From Setaria digitata (taxonomy: Eukaryota; Nematoda; Chromadorea; Rhabditida; Setariidae), in contig RCAB01000670.1 in the NCBI GenBank assembly GCA_003640385.1, forward strand, positions 1 through 27,971: a DNA stretch of 27,971 nt, written 5' to 3'. The translations under genes and the position numbers were made by a program. Below the pieces are notes generated by a model that did no database searches, was not told where the DNA came from, and saw only the letters and a program-made list of their open reading frames with translations. Positions 10,801 to 22,800 of the stretch are shown here, piece after piece (positions within the stretch are counted from its first letter, which is position 1; each line of letters opens with the position of its first letter).

Positions 10801-13800
10801 ATCTAAAACGGAAATGACAGAATTTTTCAGCAAGCTGCAAATAACCCTTACGGGTATTATCCATAGTGCAGGATGTATCCATGATGCATTAGCTTCCAAG
10901 CAAAGCTTTTCAACATTTCGGCTTGTAGCTGGAGCGAAATGTGATGGATTGTTAATTTTGGAAAAACTATCACGTAAACATCCTGTCAAAAATTTCATTG
11001 TCAATTCGTCTGTTTCAGCAATAATTGGTAATCATGGCCAGTGCAATTATTCGGCAGCTAATGCTTTTGCTGATGAATTGATGCTTGAACGTCAAGCAAA
11101 CGGACTTCCAGCAACAATTATTAATTGGGGAAATTGGCTGGAGACAGGAATGGCTGTTAGAGCTAATAATGCGCTAAGTAAAATAGGATTAGTTGGCCTG
11201 AAGACAAGTACTGCAATGGCCTATCTGCAGGTGGCCATTGATTATGCACCGTCTAGAATGATTGTTATTCATCTGAATGTTCGAAAAATCCTTCAGCATC
11301 GTGCTGATTTAACGTTTGTATTTCTGAATACAGCAAAAGATGCGCTGAGATTTGGAAGGAATCAGAAGCAAATCTCAAACCAAAGAAATCAGTGGCGCAG
11401 CGACAGATCTGAAACAGATTCGCTGGTGAAATGGAATAAATATTTAAAAGAAAATAATGAAATTGATAAAACTAGCGATCTCAAAGTGAAGATTATTAAA
11501 ACGTTGGAAGAGATAACTGGACAGGTTTTAACTATCAAGGATTATCACAGAAGTTTCATGGATCTTGGTCTTGATTCATTCAAAATCTATCGATTTGTTA
11601 GTGGTTTAATGAAGAAAATTACCGTAGTGCCTCCTCTAAATGTGTTATCAATATTTGAACATCCGACAGTTGAGAAACTTTCAAGATATATTGAATCATT
11701 ATCTCATAATCTTAAAGAAGAACCAGAAGAAACTGCTGTTAAGGAAAGTTTTGCCTCGAAAATTGAATTAAATTTCGAAAATATAAGAAATAATTTTGCC
11801 TTTTTCATATTGCATTCAAATGTTGAAAAGAAACTGGAAGAAAAAAAACTTCGGTATCTTAATCTGTTGGATCAGTCTTCCAAAATCTTAGAAAGATTAC
11901 AAGATAATCAATCATATATATCGAATCGATCAAACGGTTACCTAAAGATTGTTTGGGGTTCAAAGCGTAAAATTTTGCGGAATAATCTGTTACACTTCAA
12001 AACTATTCGCAGTTTTGAGCAACCACGAAAGACAATGATTGTGTGCTTTATGATCAGTGGTCAAGGAAGTCAAATATGGAATATGGGTCGACAACTAAGT
12101 TATATTTTTCCGTTTTTTCGTCAAAAATTCGACGAAATCCTGAATGCTGCTAATAGATATATGCCTCATGGAAGTGTTAATCTGCAGGATATCATTTATC
12201 AGTGGCGTAATCGTAAATTATTGTATAAAACGGAATATGCTCAACCGATTATTTATTGCTTTGCATATTCGCTTGCTAAATTTTACGAATTTTGTGGTGT
12301 ATATGCTAACTATTTTGTTGGCCATAGTATTGGCGAACTTGTTGCATGTACATTGGCAGGGCGAATTACTGTTGATGATGGGTTGAAGTTGGCTGTGAAA
12401 CGTGGACAGATTCTTCGACAAATCGAAGGAACAGGTAAAATGATTGCTGTACGAGGAACTGACGCTGCAACATTGCAAAGATACAGTGAAATGAGTAGAG
12501 CAGCTGAAAATAGTGATAAGCAAGTTGTTTTATCAGGTGATAATCAATCATCCCGATTGTGCTTACATTTTGCGCAGCAGCATCATTATCCGGTTACGGT
12601 GATTGATAGCTGTTATCCTTTCCATAGTTCAATAATCGATGATGCGATAGTTGATCAGTATCAGATGGAATGTAGAAATATAAAATTACGAAGCTTGAAC
12701 ACGAAAAATATTATCAGCAATTGTTCCGGAAAGTTCATGAATAACGAGATGGAAGCGATAGCTCCGATCAATTCAACAGTACATTTCCGAAAATGCCTAG
12801 AAACACTGCGTGATAGTAATACTAATATATGGCTTGAAATTGGAAATGGAGAAATTTTGTCGACATTGACAAGAAGTGTAATTGGAACAACGTCAAATAC
12901 ATTGATTTGCTCGGCAATTAGAAATAATATGTCAGAAGTAGACTCATTCATTCATTCCTTGTGTCAACTTCAGATTTTTCAAGTTCCAATTGAATGGGAA
13001 CAAATATGCGGTAGAAGAAATTACAGTGATTCAGAGAAATCGAAGCATTCACTTGAGAGGAATATTGAGAAGAAATTGATAAGCATGAAAGAAAATGATT
13101 TGGTACTGATTGAACAACATCTTATCAATGGCAAAATAGCATTGCCCGCAGCATTTATCATAGCTAAATTTTCTGAATTCATCGCTGCAGAAAATTGTAG
13201 TAAAGGTTCACCTTTTGAACGCAATAAAATTATTCCTATCATGAGCGGTAGAGTTATTATTTTTGATGAGTTACGATTGGAAAGAAGAGTTAATGAATTT
13301 GTTTTAACAAAACTTTTAGTAAAATTCATCTCACGGAACCTTATTTTGACAGATAATGATAAACGATATTGCAGTTGTCGATTAGGTGATAAAGATAGTG
13401 AGAAGATGTTAAAACAAACGAAAAAAATTCGTGAATTGACGAAGTTCTACTTCGAATACGAAGAATTAAAAAGAAAAATGCATCAATTATCTCCTCAAGA
13501 ATTTTATGAAACAATGAGAAGCTATGGTTTACAGTACGGACCAACGTATCAAATTCTGCGTGAAATATATTATAAGGATGGATATATTGGTGCAAAGATG
13601 ATAAACGCCAATGATTTGATAAGACTTATCGATGGAGCATTACAATTACTTTCTGCTGCTCTTTTTATCAGTACGAAAGCATCGGTTTATATTCCATTTG
13701 CTATCGATAATATTTTGATTAAATATGATTACAAAACTGATAGGAACTCCTTTAATGCTTATGGAATTATTTCAGAACCTAATGAAAACATTGTTAAAGG

Positions 13801-16800
13801 ATCAGTTGTGATTTATCAGGATGATAATGAAGTTATTATTCTTCACAATGTTACAGCAATCGATATCGGTGCTAACAAGGCTAACTCATCAAACAAACAT
13901 TGCGATCTTTTAAGCGATTTACAATATTCATCATCCAATGAATTAAGCGATTACATTATCAGCGATAAAAATGATAGAAGAAAGAAACATGTAAGAAGAA
14001 ATGTCAATAATAATAATGCTGATAATGGATTGGTAACTGAGATCAAGCAACTCTCTCTACAAAGTTTCACTCAACAGATTGAAATTATCAGCTATGCTGG
14101 TATCTTTCCTGGTTCAGCAGTTGACTGTGCTTCACTCTGGAACAACCTGAAAACAGGTACAGCTTCCTGCTCACCAGGTAATATTCAAAAATTCCGAAAT
14201 GATATCACCATGTTCAGTCCGGAACAATTTGGTATCACACCTAAGGAGGCTGCTTATATCGATCCTCAACAAAGAATCCTGCTGGAATTGGTAGAAAAAA
14301 CACTGGAAAAAGCTGGAATAAAAAATTTAGACAGCGAAACCGGTGTCTTCATTGGTGCAAGCTCAAGTGATTTCGCTCAGAAAGCAAACGCAGAGATTCA
14401 GAATACCTGTTCATACCTGGGTACTGGCACCAATCAAAGTACCTTAGCAGGTCGTATTGCTTACTGGCTTAATTTAAAAGGACCTGCTATGGTGATTGAT
14501 ACAGCATGCTCTTCGTTCTTTGCTGCTCTTGTTGTTGCTTGTGATAGTATTAAAATGGGCTATTGCAAAGAAGCTTTGGTTGGAGCTGTTAACGTGATCC
14601 TGAACCCGAAACCAACTTCTGTGTTAGAGAAAGCGCAGATGCTCAGTAAGACTGGTTCTTGCAAGGTGTTTGACGTGGATGCAGACGGATATGTACGATC
14701 CGAGGGTGCTGCTATAATACTTATCAGAGGAAGGTATGAAAAAGATCATAAATTAAAAAGCAAAATGACATCAGCCATATATTCTAATGATCTGACATTT
14801 ACAATCGAATCATATGCTATGGGACATAATGGACGATCGAATGGGCTCACGGTACCAAGTGGTTTTAGTGAATATGAACTGATTAGCAGGGCTATCAAAA
14901 AGAACACTGATAAGGGTGTGATAAGTTGGGTGGAGGCACATGCAGCAGGTACAGCTTTGGGTGATCCAATTGAAACGGAAGCTATTGTCAAAGCTGCGGG
15001 AAAATCTCTTTTAAGCTCTGATCAACTGATCCATATCACTTCGATCAAGAGTTCCATTGGACACTGTGAAGCTGCGGCTGGTGCCGCTTCTTTGATCATG
15101 ATACTTGAAGCATATCGACATTGCTATCGACCACCTATGCAACACTTCAAATTGCTAAATCAGAATATCAGAAATCACGATGATCTGATCGTACCAGTCG
15201 TCGGCGAAGAATTACCTGACACATTCGATGTGCTAATAAATAGTTTTGGTTTCACTGGTACCAATGTATCGGTAGTCCTCAAAGGGTGCAATCGAAGCTG
15301 CCAATTGCAGGAAAAGCATAAAGAATCAAACAACGCAGTAGGAATCTTCCGTCAGTCTCCATGCATACTTTTATGCTCATCGGTTTCTGAAAATTTAGAA
15401 AATTATCTTCAGAACACAAGTGATAGCCTTGCAGCAGTGTGCGTAAAATTGCAACATTTTAGAAGTAACGGAAGAAATCGGACAGCAGCGCTGATAAGAC
15501 GACACACTCAGAAGTGGATCAGTCGTCGAGTGTCCCATGAGCCAAAGAAATGGATCAAGGTTGTTTTCGATATGGGAAAAAGTTTAGAGCCAAGTATGAT
15601 TGCTGAAATGTGTCTAGTTTACCGTTCTTTTCGCTGTATTTTTATGGATTATTCTAAGATTTATAAGTTTGCTAATAGTTTGGCATCAAACAAATCAAGT
15701 GCAAAATTGGCATTTCAGTTTATTGCAAAGCTTTCACTAATCTCGTTTCTGCTTTCGATTGGAATAAATCCAGTATTGATCATTGCAACAAATAGAACAG
15801 ATCAAACTGTTGCAGAAATGATAAAACAAAAGTGGTGCAAGAAATATGTCTCCAATGCAATAAGCAATTCCAGTAAAATTATGCCATATCAATGCTGTAA
15901 TTTTGCAATAAGACAGAATATAATTTCCGAAGATTATGATTGTGTTATAAATGTTGAAACGTTACGGATTCAGAAACCTGAAGAAACGGTATACAAGGCT
16001 AGTTGGAAGCAGTCTTTTTGCGATCAGTTTGCAGATACGATTTGTCAACTGTACGAGCACTTTATTGATATTAATTGGAGTATTCTTAATGATCAATTAT
16101 CTAAAACATGCTCTATACCAGAGCCTAAATGTTCGAAGAAAAAATATTGGCCTTTTGTTGACAATATGATTGATAGTATCAATCATAGCTCTTCTAATGA
16201 CAAATTTCCTTTTACAAACCTACAGCTGGAAAAGTTTCAGAAGATAAATAAAACGGATAAAACAATTATTACAGAAGATCTATTTAGCAATAATACTTCT
16301 GATACTATCAAATCGGATTCGATCTATCATGATTATCTGTATGAATTAGTTCAAAAGAAATGTCCATTGCCAAATCCAGAAAGGATTACCTCGTTTATTG
16401 CTATCAATCTTACTGATACTACAACTATTATAGGTGAAGAAGCTAGCTTCATCACGGCGATAACTGATATTGACAATGATATTGCTATGTTGAAAAAACA
16501 ACTTGATTCTCATAAATGTAGAAAGCTGGTACTGGAGTGGCTGATCGATGACGAAAATTTGCTGGAAAATACCATAAGACAGAGTATTCTGGTACTTAAT
16601 CTATGGAAGATTCTAATGACTAATGATGATGATGACATCAATACTGATCTTAGTATAACCTCGAAATCATGTTTAATTATCTTTGCTATTAAAAAATTCG
16701 AGATGAAGGCACCGTTTGCACCATGTTCAGCTTTGCTGAAAACATTAGCAATGGAGAAACCAACTATAAACTTCAAATGTATCTTCACTAATAGCATTGA

Positions 16801-19800
16801 TAAGCAGCTTCTGAATGAAATTCTGGACGAAAAATTTTTGAATGAAATAATTTATTACGATGATAGTGGTAGATATGTAGAAAGAGTTCAACAATTGAAC
16901 AATTATGCAATAGCAATTTCTGGACAAATGAAAAGTGCAAATCGAATTCTGATAACAGGAAATATTCATGGAATAGCATGGGAATTGGTGGAAACTCTGA
17001 AGCCAAACTTAGCAGTGATTACATCAAGAAGTGCATCAAATAGAAGCAGCAACCGAAATGGAATAACCATTATAACGGTAAAAGCGGATTGCACCGATTA
17101 TCAACAAATGGAAAAAATTTTTGCAAAATTTGCTTCATTTGATGCCATTTTCCATTGTGCTGCAACGATTAGCAACAGTTTGATGGAAAATATGAATCCG
17201 GAGCTGTTTGAAATGGTATGTCGTCCGAAAATTTTAGGCTTACAGAATATCATCAAACTTTCAAAATTGTATCAAGTTCAAAAAATCATTGCCTTCTCAT
17301 CGGCTGCAACAATACTTGGCTCTGCTGGACAAGCTAATTATGTCGTTGCCAATGAATTGATGGAGTATGTGATGCGGAAGAATGTACCAGATGGATTATG
17401 CATTAGTTGGGGACCATGGAATGGCCGTGGACTTCTGGCTGATGAACAAATGACTGCTATTAGGAAGCAAATTCAAAATACTGGTTGGAAATTATTGCAA
17501 GCAGAGCAGGTAGCTCAGTTATGCTCTAAATTACTTTCTAGTACAGGGCATCACATAGTAATGGATGTTAATTTTAATATACTCCGGAAAAGACGTCCTT
17601 ATCTGAAAAATTTTCTAGAAAATATTCTGCCTAACAACATTTACAAGGATGGTTTCACTCTTCAAACTGGTTTAAATTCAAATTTGGAGTCTGATAAAGA
17701 TTTAAATGAAATTATTAAAAAGTTTATCAGGGAAATAACTGCTATAACGGATGTAAAATCCAATGTAGGCTTTATGTCAATGGGAATGGATTCTTTAATG
17801 ATCGCTGAAATGCAAGCACTACTAAATGAACAGCTGAATTTGAATCTTTCAGTTGCTACACTCTATGAATACTGTACAGTGGAAACATTATCGCAACACA
17901 TTGCGAAATGTCTACCAAAGAATTGCGAATCGCAACATAGTGCGAAAATGAAAGATACAAATGATAATATTGCAGTGGTTGGTTATTCCGGAGCTTTTTC
18001 CGGATCAACTGATGATGGAGCATTTTGGCGTTCATTACTGAATGCTAAAGAATTAATTGAAACTGATAATTACCAATTTGCTGGAGCAATTGGGGTAGTG
18101 CCAGATACGGATAAATTTGATTATAGATTCTGGAAAATGAGTCCCAGTGATGCTAGTTATATTGACCCGCAAATTCGAAAATTTGTTGAGCATGCATATA
18201 TTGCTCTCGAACGATGCGGTCTTGCGCGATTCCGGAATAAGCTACGAATAGCAGTTGTTGCCGGTGCGGAACCATCAATATATCGCTCAAAATCACGCTG
18301 CATTGGTGGTATCGAAGATTTGTACGAGATTAATCAGAAGGATTTTGTTGCAACATGGACTAGTCATTTGCTAAATCTTCACGGTCCATCATTTGGTGTT
18401 TATTCTGCTTGCTCAACCGCTCTGGTAGCTATCATCCAGGCTCAGAATTTGTTGCAGACCAATCAATGTGATGCTGCTATTGCAGGTGCTGTATCTTTGG
18501 CCATACCTGAAACAGGTAATTACGGTACACCACAAGGAATGATACTATCATCTGATGGACATTGCCGACCATTTGACCATAAATCCAATGGAACAGTACG
18601 TGGCTCAGCAGTTGGTGTCGTTGTTTTAAGGCGACTTAGTGAGACTCAACAAAGCAATAACACTTCAGCAATTATGAAAATAATTGGCTATGCAATTAGT
18701 AATGATGGATTGAGAAAGAGTAGTTTTATGGCACCAAATATTAGCGGTCAGCGAAATTGCATAAAGGAAGCAATTATGATGTGTGGCACAAATACGGTAG
18801 ATTACATTGAATGTCATGGAACTGGGACAGTAACAGGTGATTTAATTGAGCTTACAGCTATGTCACAATTGTACCCTCAGCATACAATAATTGGTTCGGT
18901 TAAGGCTAATATTGGTCATGCATTAGCTGGAGCTGGCATAGCTTCCATCATTAAGCTGTGCAAAATGGCTGAAATGAAAATTATCCCGAAACAAATTAAT
19001 TTCGAGAAATTGAATGAAAATTTGAAAGATGTGAATTTCACCGTTACAAAATGTAACATTCAGCTTGATGAGAAGAAACAAATGCGATTTGCTGCAAATG
19101 CGTCTGGTATTGGTGGAACTAATGCACATATTATCCTGGAAGGTGTTGATAATAACAATGATAATGAATCGTATTCTGAATCAACCACTATTCATCATCA
19201 GCAATTTTATGCTTTAACAATATCCGGTAGAACAGAAGGTTCATGCATTCAACTCTGCTATTGTATAGCTGATTATCTGAAATCGGAGATGAATCTAGCT
19301 CAAATAGCAAGTACGTTGCAAAACTATCGTGAACATTTCGAATATCGTATTGGTGTAAGCGTAAAATCTGTTACCGATGCTATAAAACAATTGAAAAATG
19401 TCAACAAAGTGAGAAAAATGGAGGAAATGAAAGCGGAAAATGTAGCATTCTATTTTGCACCTCAAGGATTAGAATATCCTCATATGGGATTGCAGACAAT
19501 GACTGAGAATGAGATTTTTCGTCAAGTTGTATATAAATGCAGTTGTATTGCTTCTAACTTAATCGGTTTCAATTTTCAAACGATCATTATGAATCCGGAA
19601 GGAAATTCTGATATCGAACATCATCTAATTATGGAACAGCCCTATTCACAAATAGCTACATTTATTATTTGTTTTGCATTAGTGGAGCAGTTACAAGAAT
19701 GGGGAATTGAAGCATCCACAATGATTGGTCATAGTTTGGGTGAATATGTAGCTGCAGCTCAAGCAGATGTTTTTGATCTGGAAACTGCGCTGAAGATACT

Positions 19801-22800
19801 TTACAAACGTGGTTGTTTAATTGCTCGGACCGAAAAGGCAAAAATGCTAGCTGTAAAAAATACAACATTTGTTACTATTGCCGAAAATGTGCGTCCTAAA
19901 ATGATTCCTGAAATTTCTGAAATGGTTGAAGTTACGGCTGTCCTTCGTCCAGATCTCATCTGCTTGGTTGGAAAGCCTAGAACAATTGAAGAATTGAGGG
20001 AAAAATTTGCAGTAGATGAAGTTGAATGCAGAGAACTGACTACCAGTTACGGTTTCCATAGTTCATTCATGGATGAAATACTTGATGAATTTGCGGAGTT
20101 TTTGAAAAATTTTACTTTTCGTAAGCCAAAAAAGCGAATTTTATCAAACATTGATGGCAAACCAATAGAACACTTCGATGGTAAATATATGGTAAAGCAT
20201 ATGCGAAGTACAATTCGAATCGATAAATGTATCAAAAATTTGCATAAGAAAATTAAAGTAGTGATAGAAATTGGTCCAAAAGGAATTTTTGAGAGTTTAG
20301 TAAAAGATAATTTGCTTGAACTTGAGGTAATTCCAACATTACCATCAAAAAAGCAACACGAAAAAGGCAATGATACGGGAAATCTTCTTGCAATCGCGAC
20401 GAAACTTTGGACAAAAGGGTATGAGCTAAACTGGCAAAAGATTATTGGAAATTATGGTTTTGATCGGTTACTTCCAAATTATCAATTTGAAAAGGATATT
20501 TGCTGGGAGCAGCAAACGATGAAATGGAATGCTGAAATTTATGAGGTGAAATTGTATCAACCATGCTGGGTACCACATAAATTTACCTTCCGAAGGCAAT
20601 TACCAAAAGGTGTTTTACTCTTCATGCCTAACGTAGCTTCAGAATCTATCAGTAAACTTCTTACAGTGCTGCGGAATCTGTTCATACCAGTTGAATGTGT
20701 TTTTAACGATACTTCATTGGTTGAATGTATGAATGTAATGAATGGTAATATTTATATAAATACAAATAAACAAGAATCATATCAACAGTTAGCTAATTTT
20801 CTATGTGATACTAGTTTTTACTACGACAGTATAATTCATGCATGGAATTTTCCGTCAAATGATGAGCTTGAACTGAATGCTTGTGATGAGTCTAGAGTGA
20901 ATGATCAGTCGTGTTTACTTACAAGCTTTTATTCTGTATACTGGATTCTGAAGAATGTTGTGCAGAATGCGACTGATTTAAGACTACTTGTAACTGTCGA
21001 TTGCAAAGCAGAACCAGAAATATTCACTATGCTTGGTCCAGTACGAGAACTGGCCATGACAAGGCCATTAACTCAGGCTGCTTGTATTCTCTGTACACCT
21101 GAAATTGACTTATTCGAGGCATTGCATTTGTTTACTTCTTATCAAGCTGATTTCTCTTTCATTCGAAATCCTGCTAATGGCTATTACGAGTATTTTTCCT
21201 ATCAGTCATTTCGAAGTGATAAAAAATATTTTGGCAAGAATCGAAATTGTTCTGTTGAACAGAGTGATAATTGTCTTGTTCAGGACGATGATATCATTGT
21301 GCTCTTTGGTGGATTTGGCAGCATTGGGCAATCTTTTATTAATGTCCTTTGTCGAAGTTTTAATTCTCTGACAATTTACGTAGCTAGCCTGAATGCTACT
21401 CATCATTTTCAAAAAATTCAGGATAAAATTAAACAATGGCAAGTTCCGGAAAAGCATAAAACATCAGGAAAAGTTAACCTTACCAATGCAAACTTCCAAT
21501 CAGAGAGGCATAAAATTTTTGCCTATGATATTGATATAAGGAAGGAAGATGAGATGCGATATTTTCTGACTCAAATAATGTTACGACATGGACGTATTAA
21601 TGTTGTGATACATTCAGTCGCTGGAAATTCTGACAGTACTAAATTTGAAAAAACATTCGATGAAATTCAGTTTGTATTGGAGCCAAAAATTCGGGGAGTT
21701 CGAAATATAATTAATATTTTACATCAAAATAATATTAATATCCGATGGTTGATACTTAATTCAAGTATGAATGCGTTATTTGGATTCCCTGGTAATAGCG
21801 ATTATGCTGCTTCAAATGCTTTTTTGGATGCATTTTGTGGACAGAATTACCAAAATATTTCAAATATTACAAGTATACAATGGTCCGGCTGGAAAGATAG
21901 TACGATGTTTAGCAGTCTTTTGAACAATAGAAATAGAAGTCGAAATCCGATAGCAGATCTAATTGTTAAATATTCATTAACTCAGGAACAAGCTGAATCT
22001 ATAATACAGAAGTGTTTATATGAACGAGGAGGACTAATTGCTGTGTCGATTGTCAATCCTAATCAAATTGTTCAAGAAATTCATAAATTGAACTTTGAAA
22101 ACAATAACAAATTCGCTACTATGCCAAAACGACAGGAAAAAGAGTCGAATGATTTGAGAAGCTTAGTTGGAAAAATTTGGATGAAATATTTGGGAGTTGA
22201 ACAAGTAACTCTCGATGATGATTTCTTTCAGTTAGGAGGACATTCTTTGAATGGGATGCAAATTATTTGGGAAATTAATCAACTTATGAAAACTGATTGC
22301 AAATTGGATGATATATTCAGGAATTCACAATTCAAAAGCTTTTTAGTTTTTTTAGATAAATTAGAAATCAAAAATGAAGCTGATAAATCGTTCCGTAATT
22401 TGGAAAATTACACTATAACTGATAACAGTGGTAAATTGAAATGTATTCCTTTGAGTTATCCACAAGAAAATATGTATATTTTGAGACAACTACAACATCC
22501 TACTCTTTACAATATTTGTTTTTTGATAAAATTTCAAGGACTGGTTTGTACTAAAAGTGTTCGAAAATCACTCTTATTCCTTATTGCTAAGCAAACTTCT
22601 CTTCGAACTACATTTCCTACATCAAATGATCAATGCTATCAGGAAATTCAATCTCTCACCGAATCTTACTATCATATTAGCTGGCCATATATAAGTGAAC
22701 AAGCATGTTGCAAGTTAATAGATGATGAAAAAAATCATAAAATGGATTTAAATAATATTCCATTAAGAATTCTATCAATGATTAATGCGAAAGCAAATAT

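Noticed and set aside
12144..12386. Other open frames on both strands within 4865-25930.
   Set aside because: They overlap conserved catalytic domains of the PKS-NRPS in other frames, lack recognisable motifs and are shadows.
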